Of a stretch of 64,000 bases of DNA, positions 27,887-36,562 are shown piece by piece. The DNA comes from Variovorax sp. J22G73. Lineage in GTDB: Bacteria > Pseudomonadota > Gammaproteobacteria > Burkholderiales > Burkholderiaceae_C. The stretch's first letter is position 1. The number at the start of each line of letters is the position of its first letter. Under the pieces are notes generated by a model. That model searched no databases. It was not told the DNA's origin and saw only the letters and a list, made by a program, of their open reading frames with translations. Where the stretch lies: assembly GCF_030317035.1 (NCBI RefSeq), contig NZ_JASZYK010000004.1, forward strand, positions 1 through 64,000. Reading direction: 5' to 3'. Made by a program: the position numbers and the translations under genes.

Positions 27887-28357
27887 TCACTCCAGCGGCA
27901 GCGCGGTGGTGAACTTGACCTCGTTCAGGCACACGCTGGAGCGCACCGCCGACACGCCCGGCATGTGCATCAGCGTGTGCATGAGGAACTGCGAGAGCGC
28001 CTCCAGGTCGTGCGCGACCACCTTGAGCACGTAGTCGAAGTCGCCGGTCACCGAATAGCACTCCAGGATCTGCTTCATGTCGGCGATCAGGTCCTGGAAC
28101 TTGGGCAGCTCGTCCACATGGCCGCGCGCCATGGTCACGTGGATGAACGCGATCACGCCCAGCCCGATGTGGCGCGCGTTCAGGCGCGCCGCGTAGCCGT
28201 GGATCAGCCCCAGTTCCTCCAGCCGCCGGTGCCGCCGCAGGCATTGCGCCGGCGACAGGTTGGCCGCCTCGGCCAGGTCGAGGTTGGACGCGCGGCCGTG
28301 CACCTGGAGGTGCTCCAGGATCTTCCGGTCGATCCGGTCCAGTGCGATGTCATGCAA
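27887..28357 (-). CDS. Lrp/AsnC family transcriptional regulator
   Basis: A regulator of about 156 residues. An N-terminal helix-turn-helix (ALDRIDRKILEHLQ through SPAQCLRRHRRLEELGLI) is followed by a C-terminal RAM/ACT-like ligand-binding domain with ECYSVTGDFDYVLKV. No ATG fits the start. TTG at 28357 with GGGA upstream gives the family's usual length; TTG at 28378 or GTG at 28375 would add 6-7 residues. It diverges from the ABC importer genes with about 220 bases between, so it may regulate them in response to an amino acid. The ligand is unknown. Confidence 0.88.
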   Translation of the reverse strand: MHDIALDRIDRKILEHLQVHGRASNLDLAEAANLSPAQCLRRHRRLEELGLIHGYAARLNARHIGLGVIAFIHVTMARGHVDELPKFQDLIADMKQILECYSVTGDFDYVLKVVAHDLEALSQFLMHTLMHMPGVSAVRSSVCLNEVKFTTALPLE

Positions 28358-28578
28358 TTTAATTTCCCAATGCACCAAATGGATGCAATTTTAGGGCGCA
28401 AAGCGGGGTAAGTCCGGGCCTTCGATGCACCTTAATTGTGCAAAGTACGATCTAGACTTCGGGCCTCCCTGCGCCGCCCCGTTGCGGTGCCGGGACGCTG
28501 AACCCTGCTGCCCCTCTGGCTCCGGCTGCCGCCGGCGGCTTCAGACGCACTCTTTTTCCCACCCGGAGACCCTTTCCC

Positions 28579-29583
28579 GTGAAAAACGCCTCGCTTCGCA
28601 CCCCCTTCAGCGCCATCGCCCTCGCCCTTCCGCTCGCCCTCCCCCTTGCTCTCGGCATGCTGTCCGCCGCGCCCGCCTTCGCGGCCGACACCAAGTCGGT
28701 GGCGGTGACGGCCATCGTCGAGCACCCGGCGCTGGACGCGGTGCGCGACGGCGTGAAGGCCGAGCTGAAGTCCGCCGGCTACGAAGAAGGCAAGAACCTG
28801 AAGTTCACCTACCAGAGCGCGCAAGGCAACGTGGGCACCGCCGCCCAGATCGCACGCAAGTACGTGGGCGACGCGCCCGACGTGATCGTCGCCATCGCCA
28901 CGCCGTCGGCGCAGGCCGTGGTGGCCTCGACCAAGACCATTCCGGTGGTGTACTCGGCCATCACCGACCCGGTGGCCGCCAGGCTGGTGAAGAACTGGGA
29001 GCCCACCGGCACCAACGTGACCGGCGTGTCCGACCTGTCGCCGCTGGAGAAGCACGTGGCCCTCATCAAGCAGGTGGTGCCCGGCGCCAAGCGCATCGGC
29101 GTGATCTACAGCCCGGGTGAAGCCAACTCGGTGGCTATCGTGGCCGCGCTGAAGAAGGCCGCCACCGACGCCGGCATGACCGTGGTCGAGGCCGCGGCCG
29201 CCCGCACGGTGGACGTGCCCACCGCCGCCCAGAGCCTGGTCGGCAAGGCCGACGTGATCTACACGCCCACCGACAACAACGTGGTCTCGGCCTTCGAAGG
29301 CATCGTGAAGGTGGCCCAGCAGGCCAAGCTGCCCGTGGTGGCGGCCGACACCGCCACCGTGGAACGCGGCGCCGTGGCGGCGCTGGGCCTGAACTACAGC
29401 GACATCGGCCGCCAGACCGGCAAGATCGTGGTGCGCATCCTGAAGGGCGAGAAGCCCGGCACCATCGCCTCGCAGACCAGCACCAACTTCGAGCTGGTGG
29501 TGAACCCCGGCGCGGCCAAGTTGCAGGGCGTGACGCTGTCGGACGCGCTGCTGAAGACGGCCAAGGTCGTGAGCACCAAGTAA
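28579..29583 (+). CDS. ABC transporter substrate-binding protein (TrpX-like family)
   Basis: A 334-residue periplasmic protein of the ABC_sub_bind family (PF04392). It starts with GTG, preceded by GGAG. The signal peptide (about 1-36, AFA-AD) is long. The mature part starts KSVAVTAIVEHPALDAVRDGV, the hallmark of this family. Members in Streptococcus bind tryptophan or tyrosine; the ligand here is not known. The permease and ATPase genes follow, but a clear terminator-like hairpin lies between this gene and the permease, so the binding protein is probably made in excess. The divergent Lrp-type gene could be its regulator. Confidence 0.9.
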   Translation: MKNASLRTPFSAIALALPLALPLALGMLSAAPAFAADTKSVAVTAIVEHPALDAVRDGVKAELKSAGYEEGKNLKFTYQSAQGNVGTAAQIARKYVGDAPDVIVAIATPSAQAVVASTKTIPVVYSAITDPVAARLVKNWEPTGTNVTGVSDLSPLEKHVALIKQVVPGAKRIGVIYSPGEANSVAIVAALKKAATDAGMTVVEAAAARTVDVPTAAQSLVGKADVIYTPTDNNVVSAFEGIVKVAQQAKLPVVAADTATVERGAVAALGLNYSDIGRQTGKIVVRILKGEKPGTIASQTSTNFELVVNPGAAKLQGVTLSDALLKTAKVVSTK

Positions 29584-29598
29584 TCGCACGACAACCCG

Positions 29599-29632
29599 AC
29601 GGGCCGGCCTTCACGAGGCGGGCCCGTTTTTT
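29599..29632 (+). terminator. Terminator-like hairpin between binding-protein and permease genes
   Basis: ACGGGCC (29599-29605) pairs with GGCCCGT (29621-29627), and an inner GCCT/AGGC stem surrounds a TCACG loop. A T run (28-32) follows directly. It is a textbook intrinsic terminator placed inside an apparent operon, so it should lower permease and ATPase expression relative to the binding protein. Confidence 0.8.
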
Positions 29633-29656
29633 CGTTCCGCCGGAAGCCTTCGCCCC

Positions 29657-30553
29657 ATGTCCCTCATCGCCTCCCTGGGCGCCATCGAGATCGGTCTGAT
29701 ATTCGGACTGGTCGCGCTGGGCGTCTTCATGTCGTTTCGCATCATCAACTTTCCCGACCTCACGGTGGACGGCAGCTTTCCGCTCGGCGCCGCCGTGGCC
29801 GCGACGCTGATCGTCCTGGGCTGGAACCCGGTGGCCGCCACGGCGGTCGCCTGCGTGGCCGGCGCCGCGGCGGGCTGGGTCACGGCCTGGCTCAACGTGA
29901 AGCTGAAGATCATGCAGCTGCTCGCCAGCATCCTGGTGATGATCGCGCTGTACTCCATCAACCTGCGCGTGATGGGCAAGCCCAACGTGGCGCTCATCAC
30001 CGAACCCACGGTGTTCAGCATGGTCGACTTCGGCGGCATGCCGGAGCAGTGGGCCAAGCCGCTGCTCCTGCTGCTCATCGTGATCGTGGCCAAGCTGCTG
30101 GTCGACATGTTCTTCGCCTCGGAAGCCGGGCTGGCGATGCGCGCCACCGGCGGCAACGCGCGCATGGCGCGGGCCCAGGGCATTTCGACCGACTTCCACA
30201 CCATGGCGGGCCTGGCGCTGTCGAACGCGCTGGTGGCGCTGGCCGGCGCGCTGTTCGCGCAGAGCCAGGGCACGGCCGACATCTCGATGGGCGTGGGCAC
30301 CATCGTGATCGGCCTGGCCGCGGTGATCATCGGCGAGACGCTGCTGCCCGCGCGCAGCATGGTCGTCACCACGCTGGCCTGCGTGCTGGGCGCGCTGCTG
30401 TACCGCTTTTTCATCGCGATGGCGCTGAACACCGACTTCATGGGCCTGCAGGCGCAGGACCTGAACCTGGTGACCGCCGTGCTGGTGGCCTTCGCGCTGC
30501 TGGTGCCGACGTACAAGCGCAAGCTGCGCGCGCTTTTCAAGGGGAAGAACTGA
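29657..30553 (+). CDS. ABC transporter permease (TrpY-like)
   Basis: A 298-residue inner-membrane permease of the BPD_transp_2 type with about eight or nine transmembrane segments. Family blocks include GLIFGLVALGVFMSFRIINF near the N terminus, LTVDGSFPLGAAVAA, and RATGGNARMARAQGIS in the cytoplasmic loop that contacts the ATPase. It is partner to the preceding TrpX-like binding protein. Its stop overlaps the ATPase start by one base (TGATG). Confidence 0.9.
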   Translation: MSLIASLGAIEIGLIFGLVALGVFMSFRIINFPDLTVDGSFPLGAAVAATLIVLGWNPVAATAVACVAGAAAGWVTAWLNVKLKIMQLLASILVMIALYSINLRVMGKPNVALITEPTVFSMVDFGGMPEQWAKPLLLLLIVIVAKLLVDMFFASEAGLAMRATGGNARMARAQGISTDFHTMAGLALSNALVALAGALFAQSQGTADISMGVGTIVIGLAAVIIGETLLPARSMVVTTLACVLGALLYRFFIAMALNTDFMGLQAQDLNLVTAVLVAFALLVPTYKRKLRALFKGKN

Positions 30554-31347
30554 TGCTGCGCGCCCAACAACTCGAGATGACCTTCAACCCGGGCACGCCG
30601 ATCGAGAACCGCGTGCTGCGCGGGCTCAGCCTGGACATTCCCACCGGCCAGTTCGTCACCGTGATCGGCTCGAACGGCGCGGGCAAGTCGACCTTCCTGA
30701 ACGCGGTGAGCGGCGACCTGATCGTCGACAAGGGCGGCATCGAGATCGACGGCAAGGACGTGACGCGCCTGAACGCCTGGCAGCGCTCGGGCATGGTGGC
30801 GCGCGTGTTCCAGGACCCGATGGCCGGCACCTGCGAGGCACTGACCATCGAGGAAAACATGGCGCTGGCCTGGAAGCGCGGCGAGCGCCGGGCCTTCGGC
30901 TTTGCGCTGAACCGCAACCTGCGCGAGCTGTTCCGCGAGAAGCTGTCGATTTTGAAACTGGGGCTGGAAAACCGGCTGGCGGACCGCATCGGGCTGCTGT
31001 CGGGCGGCCAGCGCCAGGCGGTGAGCCTGCTGATGGCGTCGCTCAAGCCCTCGCGCATCCTGCTGCTGGACGAGCACACCGCCGCGCTCGACCCGAAGAC
31101 GGCGGCCTTCGTGCTGGAGCTGACGGCCAAGATCGTCGAAGGCAGCCAGCTGACCGCGATGATGGTCACGCACAGCATGCGCCAGGCGCTGGACTACGGC
31201 TCGCGCACGGTGATGCTGCACGAGGGCCAGGTGATCCTGGACGTGGCCGGGCCGCAGCGCGCGGGGCTGGACGTGCCCGACCTGCTGCGCATGTTCGAGC
31301 AGACGCGCGGCGAGAAGCTCGACGACGACAAGCTGCTGCTGGCCTGA
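30553..31347 (+). CDS. ABC transporter ATP-binding protein (TrpZ-like)
   Basis: A 264-residue ABC ATPase. Walker A is GSNGAGKS (39-46), the signature is LSGGQRQAVSLLMA (about 150), Walker B is RILLLDEHTAALDP, and the switch His is in MMVTHSM. It completes the three-gene importer of the tryptophan/tyrosine-like family. It shares one base with the permease stop, and the GNAT gene start shares one base with its stop, so all three are translationally coupled. Confidence 0.92.
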   Translation: MLRAQQLEMTFNPGTPIENRVLRGLSLDIPTGQFVTVIGSNGAGKSTFLNAVSGDLIVDKGGIEIDGKDVTRLNAWQRSGMVARVFQDPMAGTCEALTIEENMALAWKRGERRAFGFALNRNLRELFREKLSILKLGLENRLADRIGLLSGGQRQAVSLLMASLKPSRILLLDEHTAALDPKTAAFVLELTAKIVEGSQLTAMMVTHSMRQALDYGSRTVMLHEGQVILDVAGPQRAGLDVPDLLRMFEQTRGEKLDDDKLLLA

Positions 31348-31874
31348 TGACGCAGCCGGACGCCATCCTCGTGCGCGCCATGCGCGCGGACGACCTCGAC
31401 GCGGTGCTGGCGATACAGCTCGCCTGCTACGGCGCGGGCTTCGTGGAGGACGGCGCGCTGATCGCGCGGCGCCTCGCGGCGGCGCCGCACACGGGCTGGG
31501 TGGTGGAACACCGGAGGGAACACCGGGGCGGTGTGCAGGCGTATCTGGCGGGCTATCCGTCGGTGGTGGGCAAGCTGACACCGCTGCACGGGGAGTTCGA
31601 GGTGGCGGCCGCGGCCGATTCGCTGTACCTGCACGACCTGGCGGTCCGTCCCGATGCCTCGGGCCTGGGGTTGGGGCCGCGGCTGGTGCGCCACGCCTGG
31701 GCCCATGCGGCGCAGGCCGGCTGGCGGCATTCGACCTTGGTGTCGGTGCAGTCGTCGGTCGGGTTCTGGGAGCGCCAGGGCTATGCGCCGGCACGACCCG
31801 CCGGCGCCGGGCAGCAGGCCCGGCTCGCCACCTATCCGGGCGACTCGGTCTACATGCTGCGCCGGCTGGGCTGA
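31347..31874 (+). CDS. GNAT family N-acetyltransferase
   Basis: A 175-residue acetyltransferase. The acetyl-CoA-binding motif A is LHDLAVRPDASGLGLGPRLV (about 96-115), and a later SVQSSVGFWERQGYAP matches motif B. The acceptor substrate is unknown; it may be an amino acid or metabolite linked with the ABC importer, since the start shares one base with the ATPase stop. No signal or membrane segment is seen. Confidence 0.85.
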   Translation: MTQPDAILVRAMRADDLDAVLAIQLACYGAGFVEDGALIARRLAAAPHTGWVVEHRREHRGGVQAYLAGYPSVVGKLTPLHGEFEVAAAADSLYLHDLAVRPDASGLGLGPRLVRHAWAHAAQAGWRHSTLVSVQSSVGFWERQGYAPARPAGAGQQARLATYPGDSVYMLRRLG

Positions 31875-31881
31875 GCGCTCT

Positions 31882-32160
31882 TCAGCGGCGCCAGCCGCGC
31901 ATCGCCAGCCATTGCACGGTGCCGCAGACCACGACCAGCGCGGCGTAGGTCACCATGGTTCCGTCGCGCCCGGACACCACCAGGCCGGCCACCGACACCG
32001 CCACGCCCGCCAGGAAAGTGCATGCGCATTGCACCCACCAGCGCGGCACGCCGGCGCGCCGGCCGCCCACGAAACGCCCGACAAAGACCAGCACCAGCGC
32101 CAGGAAGGCCGCGGGTGCCACAAAATTAAGCAGGTGATTCAGCAGGGCCAGCAGGTCCAT
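31882..32160 (-). CDS. Small hydrophobic membrane protein
   Basis: A 92-residue protein with three hydrophobic segments (about 12-30, 43-63, 70-88) and a short basic loop GGRRAGVPRWW. It ends RGWRR, positive-inside. I do not recognise a named family. It is convergent with the GNAT gene (7-base gap) and divergent from hemA (112-base gap). The long hydrophobic reading frame with a normal ATG makes it likely real. Its function is unknown. Confidence 0.65.
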   Translation of the reverse strand: MDLLALLNHLLNFVAPAAFLALVLVFVGRFVGGRRAGVPRWWVQCACTFLAGVAVSVAGLVVSGRDGTMVTYAALVVVCGTVQWLAMRGWRR

Positions 32161-32259
32161 CGGAAGGGGCGACGTGGGCGTCGGGTCATGCGGCCGGTGA
32201 TATGGCTGTCATAGGGAAAGCCATTTGTCCCTGCGCAAGCCGGGTGCGGCTGCTGATTT

Positions 32260-32265
32260 TATAAT
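32260..32265 (+). promoter_or_regulatory. TATAAT element immediately before hemA
   Basis: A perfect TATAAT ends 7 bases before the hemA ATG, in ATTTTATAATCACGGCC. If used, transcription would start at or one base before the ATG and give a leaderless mRNA. No good -35 and no Shine-Dalgarno are visible in this stretch. Confidence 0.5.
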
Positions 32266-32272
32266 CACGGCC

Positions 32273-33544
32273 ATGTCAGTCTGGGCTCTCGGCTTGAACC
32301 ACACGACCGCGCCGCTCGATCTGCGCGGTCGTTTCGCGTTCGCCCTCGACCAGATCGCCCCCACGCTGCAGAGCCTGCGCAGTTCCTTCGCCTCCGGCCG
32401 TCACCCCCAGGTCGAGGCGGCCATCATCTCCACCTGCAACCGCACCGAGATCTACTGCGCCTCCGAGCACATCGCGCTCGACCACACCTTCGGCTGGCTG
32501 GCCCAAAGCGGCGGCGTGGCCCCAGCCCTGTTGCGCTCGCATGCCTACACGCTGCACAACGACGAAGCCGCGCGCCACGCCTTCCGCGTGGCCAGCGGGC
32601 TGGACTCCATGGTGCTGGGCGAGGCGCAGATCCTCGGCCAGATGAAAGACGCCGTGCGCGCCGCCGAAACCGCCGGCGCCCTCGGCAGCACGCTCAACCA
32701 GCTGTTCCAGCGCTCGTTCGCCGTGGCCAAAGAGGTCCGCACGGCCACCGAGATCGGCGCGCATTCCATCAGCATGGCCGCCGCCGCCGTGCGCCTGGCC
32801 GGCCAGCTCTTCGAAGACCTGCGCACCACGCGCGTGCTGTTCGTGGGCGCGGGCGAAATGATCGACCTGGCCGCCACGCACTTCGCGGCCAAGGAACCCA
32901 AGTCCATCGCCATTGCCAACCGCACGCTCGAGCGCGGCGAAAAGCTCGCCTCGCGCTTCGGCGGCGAGGCCATGCGGCTGGCCGACCTGCCCTCGCGGCT
33001 GGCCGAGTTCGACATCATCGTGAGCTGCACCGCCAGCACGCTGCCGATCATCGGCCTGGGCGCCGTGGAGCGCGCGCTCAAGGCGCGCAAGCACCGCCCC
33101 ATGTTCATGGTCGACCTGGCCGTGCCGCGCGACATCGAACCCGAGGTGAAGGCGCTCGAGGACGTCTATCTCTACACCGTGGACGACCTCGCCCAGGTCG
33201 TGCAACAGGGCCAGGCCAACCGCCAGGCCGCCGTGGCACAGGCCGAGGTGATCATCGACGCGGGCGTGCAGAGCTTCATGCACTGGCTGGGCCAGCGTGG
33301 CACGGTGCCGCTGATCCAGCAGCTCAATGCGCAGGCCGACGAGTGGCGCGCCACAGAGATGGCACGCGCGCGCAAGCTGCTGGCCAAGGGCGAGCCGGTC
33401 GAGGCCGTGCTCGAGGCCATGTCGCGCGGCCTCACGCAGAAGATGATGCACGGCGCCATGGCCGAGCTGCACGCGGGCGACGCCGCTTCGCGCGAGCAGA
33501 CGGCGCAGACCATTTCGCGCCTGTTCCTGCGCAAAGAGCGTTAG
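32273..33544 (+). CDS. hemA: Glutamyl-tRNA reductase
   Basis: A 423-residue enzyme that reduces glutamyl-tRNA to glutamate-1-semialdehyde, the first step of the C5 heme pathway. The N-terminal catalytic domain has [10 protein letters not shown] with nucleophilic Cys55. The NADPH domain contains [14 protein letters not shown], and a C-terminal dimerisation helix region follows. The start [14 protein letters not shown] at 32273 fits the family. No ribosome binding site is visible, but a TATAAT lies just upstream. prfA and prmC follow, the common hemA-prfA-prmC order that links heme and translation release genes. Confidence 0.97.
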   Translation: MSVWALGLNHTTAPLDLRGRFAFALDQIAPTLQSLRSSFASGRHPQVEAAIISTCNRTEIYCASEHIALDHTFGWLAQSGGVAPALLRSHAYTLHNDEAARHAFRVASGLDSMVLGEAQILGQMKDAVRAAETAGALGSTLNQLFQRSFAVAKEVRTATEIGAHSISMAAAAVRLAGQLFEDLRTTRVLFVGAGEMIDLAATHFAAKEPKSIAIANRTLERGEKLASRFGGEAMRLADLPSRLAEFDIIVSCTASTLPIIGLGAVERALKARKHRPMFMVDLAVPRDIEPEVKALEDVYLYTVDDLAQVVQQGQANRQAAVAQAEVIIDAGVQSFMHWLGQRGTVPLIQQLNAQADEWRATEMARARKLLAKGEPVEAVLEAMSRGLTQKMMHGAMAELHAGDAASREQTAQTISRLFLRKER

Positions 33545-33558
33545 CGACGCTGGTCAGC

Positions 33559-33585
33559 GGCCCGGCTTGTGTGCCGCGGCCTTTT
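33559..33585 (+). terminator. Terminator-like hairpin between hemA and prfA
   Basis: GGCC-CGGC (33559-33566) and GCCG-C-GGCC (33573-33581) form an 8-bp stem with one bulge and a TTGTGT loop, followed by TTTT. It may attenuate read-through from hemA into prfA. Confidence 0.5.
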
Positions 33586-33645
33586 GCGCCTTGCCGCTGC
33601 ACCGCCGCGGCACCCCTTCCCCATTTTTTTCGAGCCTTCTTCGCC

Positions 33646-34734
33646 GTGAAATCATTTCTGCGCCACCAACTCGAACGCTACGTCCAGCGCCTGGGCGAGC
33701 TCGACTTCCTGCTCTCGCGCGAAGACATCATGAGCGACATGGCGCAGTACCGCACCATCTCGCGCGAGCACGCCGAAATCACGCAGATCGCCGGGCGCTA
33801 CGAACGCTACAAGCAGCGCGAGGCCGACATCGCGGGCGCCACCGAAATGCTCGACGACCCCGACATGGCCGAGATGGCCAAGGAAGAAATCGCCGGAGCG
33901 CAGGCCGAGCTGGTGCAGCTCGAAGAGGAACTGCAACGCCTGCTGCTGCCCAAGGACCCCGACGACGCGCGCAACGCCTTCCTTGAAATTCGTGCCGGCA
34001 CCGGCGGCGACGAATCGGCCCTTTTCGCGGGCGACCTGCTGCGCATGTACACGCGCTACTGCGAGCGCGTGGGCCTGCGCTGCGAGATCGTGAGCGAGAG
34101 CCCGAGCGAACTCGGCGGCTACAAGGAAGTGGTGATCCGCGTGGTCGGCGACGAAGTCTTCGGCAAGCTGCGCTTCGAATCCGGCGGCCACCGCGTGCAG
34201 CGCGTGCCGGCCACCGAAACGCAGGGGCGCATCCACACCAGCGCCTGCACCGTCGCCGTGCTGGCCGAGCCCGATGAGACCGTGGCGGTGCAGATCAACC
34301 CGGCCGACCTGCGCATCGACACCTACCGCGCGAGCGGCGCGGGCGGGCAGCACATCAACAAGACCGACTCGGCCGTGCGCATCACGCACATCCCGACCGG
34401 CATCGTGGCCGAGTGCCAGGACGACCGCAGCCAGCATCGCAACAAGGCCAAGGCGCTGCAGGTGCTTTCGGCGCGCATCCAGGAAAAGGACCGCAGCGAG
34501 CGCGCCGCCAAGGACGCCGCCATGCGCAAGGGCCTGATCGGCAGCGGCGACCGCTCGGACCGCATCCGCACGTACAACTTTCCGCAGGGTCGGCTCACCG
34601 ACCACCGCATCAACCTCACGCTCTACAAGCTGCTGGCCATCATGGAAGGCGACCTGGGCGACGTGCTGGACGCGCTGCGCGCCGCGCGCGAGGCCGAGCA
34701 GCTGGCCGAGCTGGAATCGAGCCTGCCGGCGTGA
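33646..34734 (+). CDS. prfA: Peptide chain release factor 1
   Basis: A 362-residue class I release factor for UAA and UAG codons. The codon-recognition PAT tripeptide is at 188-190 ([10 protein letters not shown]). The catalytic GGQ is at 233-235 ([14 protein letters not shown]), and PrmC methylates its Gln. The start is a GTG at 33646 giving [12 protein letters not shown], which fits the family. The frame is open upstream but has no similarity there. Its stop overlaps the prmC start (GTGATGG), so its modifying enzyme is translationally coupled. Confidence 0.97.
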   Translation: MKSFLRHQLERYVQRLGELDFLLSREDIMSDMAQYRTISREHAEITQIAGRYERYKQREADIAGATEMLDDPDMAEMAKEEIAGAQAELVQLEEELQRLLLPKDPDDARNAFLEIRAGTGGDESALFAGDLLRMYTRYCERVGLRCEIVSESPSELGGYKEVVIRVVGDEVFGKLRFESGGHRVQRVPATETQGRIHTSACTVAVLAEPDETVAVQINPADLRIDTYRASGAGGQHINKTDSAVRITHIPTGIVAECQDDRSQHRNKAKALQVLSARIQEKDRSERAAKDAAMRKGLIGSGDRSDRIRTYNFPQGRLTDHRINLTLYKLLAIMEGDLGDVLDALRAAREAEQLAELESSLPA

Positions 34735-35588
34735 TGGACACCGCCGACAACCCGCTGCCGTCGACCGTGGCGCAGGCGCTGGCCGCGGCCGTGGCGCTGG
34801 GCGTGGAGCGGCTCGACGCGCAGTTGCTGCTGCTGCACGCGCTGGGCCGCGCCCCGCACGACCGCGCCTGGCTGCTGGCGCACGACACCGACGCCATGCC
34901 CGAGGCGGCGTGGTCCGCGCTGGCGGCGCAGCTGTCGCGCCGCCTGGCGGGCGAACCGGTGGCCTACCTGCTGGGCGAAAAGGAATTCCACGGCCTCGAC
35001 CTGAAGGTCGATGCCCGCGTGCTGGTGCCGCGCCCTGACACGGAAACGCTGGTCGAATGGGCGCTGGAGTGCCTCGAAGGCCATGCGGCACCGCGCGTGC
35101 TCGACCTGGGCACGGGCAGCGGCGCGATCGCGCTGGCCCTGCAAAATGCACGCCGCGACGCCCAGGTCGATGCCGTCGATGCCAGCGCCGATGCGCTCGC
35201 GGTGGCGCAGGCCAACGCCCTGCGCCTGGGCCTGCCGGTGCGCTTCGCGCAGGCCGACTGGCTGGCCGGCGCAGGCACCGGCTACACGGTCATCGCCAGC
35301 AACCCGCCGTACATCGCCGCCGGCGACCCGCACCTGCCCGCCCTGCGCCACGAGCCGGCATCGGCCCTGGTGGCCGGCGCGGACGGCCTCGACGACATCT
35401 GCCGCATCGTGCACGACGCGCCCGCCCACCTCGCCGAAGGCGGCTGGCTGCTGCTCGAACACGGTCACGACCAAGCCGCGCCCGTGCGGCAGCTGCTGGC
35501 AGAGCGGGGCTTTGCCGAGGTGCAAAGCCGCGACGACCTTGCCGGCATCGCGCGCTGCTCCGGCGGAATCTGGCGCACGGTGAAATAA
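34734..35588 (+). CDS. prmC: Release factor glutamine methyltransferase
   Basis: A 284-residue SAM-dependent methyltransferase that methylates the GGQ glutamine of release factors. The SAM motif is DLGTGSG (124-130), and the substrate-binding NPPY is at 190-193. The N-terminal helical domain that binds the release factor is present. It starts at the ATG that shares one base with the prfA stop. The grxD gene begins 28 bases downstream. Confidence 0.96.
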   Translation: MDTADNPLPSTVAQALAAAVALGVERLDAQLLLLHALGRAPHDRAWLLAHDTDAMPEAAWSALAAQLSRRLAGEPVAYLLGEKEFHGLDLKVDARVLVPRPDTETLVEWALECLEGHAAPRVLDLGTGSGAIALALQNARRDAQVDAVDASADALAVAQANALRLGLPVRFAQADWLAGAGTGYTVIASNPPYIAAGDPHLPALRHEPASALVAGADGLDDICRIVHDAPAHLAEGGWLLLEHGHDQAAPVRQLLAERGFAEVQSRDDLAGIARCSGGIWRTVK

Positions 35589-35616
35589 TCCCCCAGCCCA
35601 CTTTTCAGGAGTCCCC

Positions 35617-35943
35617 ATGTCCGACGCTCAACAACGCATCGACGACCTCGTCAAAACCAACGAACTCGTGCTCTTCATGAAGGGCAACGCCAGTTTTCCG
35701 ATGTGCGGCTTCTCGGGCCGCGCCATCCAGATCCTGAAGGCCGTCGGTGTCGACACCAAGGCGCTGAAGACCGTCAACGTGCTCGAAGACGACGGCATCC
35801 GCCAGGGCATCAAGGAATACAGCAACTGGCCCACCATTCCGCAGCTCTACGTGAAGGGCGAGTTCATCGGCGGCTCGGACATCATGATGGAGATGTACGA
35901 ATCGGGTGAGCTGCAGCAAGTGGTGAACGGCAGCCCGGCCTGA
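35617..35943 (+). CDS. grxD: Monothiol glutaredoxin (Grx4 type)
   Basis: A 108-residue CGFS-type glutaredoxin. Cys30 is in FPMCGFSGRA, and NWPTIPQLYVKGEFIGGSDI carries the glutathione-binding residues. Such proteins carry or transfer 2Fe-2S clusters rather than reduce disulfides. CAGGAG lies 7 bases before the ATG. It follows prmC by 28 bases and is probably co-transcribed with it. Confidence 0.96.
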   Translation: MSDAQQRIDDLVKTNELVLFMKGNASFPMCGFSGRAIQILKAVGVDTKALKTVNVLEDDGIRQGIKEYSNWPTIPQLYVKGEFIGGSDIMMEMYESGELQQVVNGSPA

Positions 35944-35956
35944 TTGCACCGGAACT

Positions 35957-35978
35957 GCACCGAGACCGCACCGAGACC
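35957..35978. repeat. Tandem 11-base repeat, two copies
   Basis: GCACCGAGACC occurs twice in direct succession in the 49-base gap between grxD and the cupin gene, with a partial third copy upstream (GCACCGGAACT). No role is apparent; it may be a slippage product. Confidence 0.5.
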
Positions 35979-35992
35979 GCGCTGAGGCTGAA

Positions 35993-36511
35993 ATGAGCCA
36001 CGATCACGGCCATTCGCATTCTCACGACGAGCCTTCTTCAGTGCCGCCCGAGCCGGCCTGGAAGCACGACGGCGTGCGCGTGGTCGGCGCCAACCAGCTC
36101 GACGTCAACACCGCGCAGACGCCCGGCATGAACCGGGCGGCCGCCATCAACTTCGCGCGCGTCGGCGCGCAGAAGCTGTGGGCCGGCACCGTCACCATCC
36201 ACGCCGATGCCAAGACCGGCGCCCATCACCACGGCCCGCTCGAATCGGTGATCTACGTGGTGCGTGGCAAAGCCCGCATGCGCTGGGGCGACAAGCTGGA
36301 GTTCACGGCCGAGGCCGGCCCGGGCGACTTCATCTACGTGCCGCCCTTCGTGCCGCACCAGGAAATCAACGCCAGCGCGACCGAGCCGCTGGAGTGCGTG
36401 CTGTGCCGCAGCGACGGTGAAGCGGTAGCGGTCAACCTCGACATCGAGCCCGTCGAAAAACCTGAATCGGTGCTGTGGGTGGACCCCACGCACCCGCATG
36501 GCGGCGTCTGA
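35993..36511 (+). CDS. Cupin-domain protein with His-rich N terminus
   Basis: A 172-residue single-domain cupin. The first 12 residues (MSHDHGHSHSHD) are His-rich and could bind metal. Cupin motif 1 is HHHGPLESVIYVVRGKARM and motif 2 is GDFIYVPPFVPHQEINA. Metal-binding His and Glu residues of motif 1 and the His of motif 2 are present. The substrate is unknown; the family contains dioxygenases, isomerases and binding proteins. It is on the same strand as grxD with a repeat in between. Confidence 0.82.
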   Translation: MSHDHGHSHSHDEPSSVPPEPAWKHDGVRVVGANQLDVNTAQTPGMNRAAAINFARVGAQKLWAGTVTIHADAKTGAHHHGPLESVIYVVRGKARMRWGDKLEFTAEAGPGDFIYVPPFVPHQEINASATEPLECVLCRSDGEAVAVNLDIEPVEKPESVLWVDPTHPHGGV

Positions 36512-36562
36512 GCGCTAGACCCGGCCGAGTCATGGCACCATGGCACTCTTCACCGTGCCACC

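Noticed and set aside
28379..28578. Possible riboswitch or T-box leader before the TrpX-like gene
   Set aside because: No T-box specifier, leader peptide with Trp codons or alternative terminator was found before the start. The only clear terminator lies after the gene.
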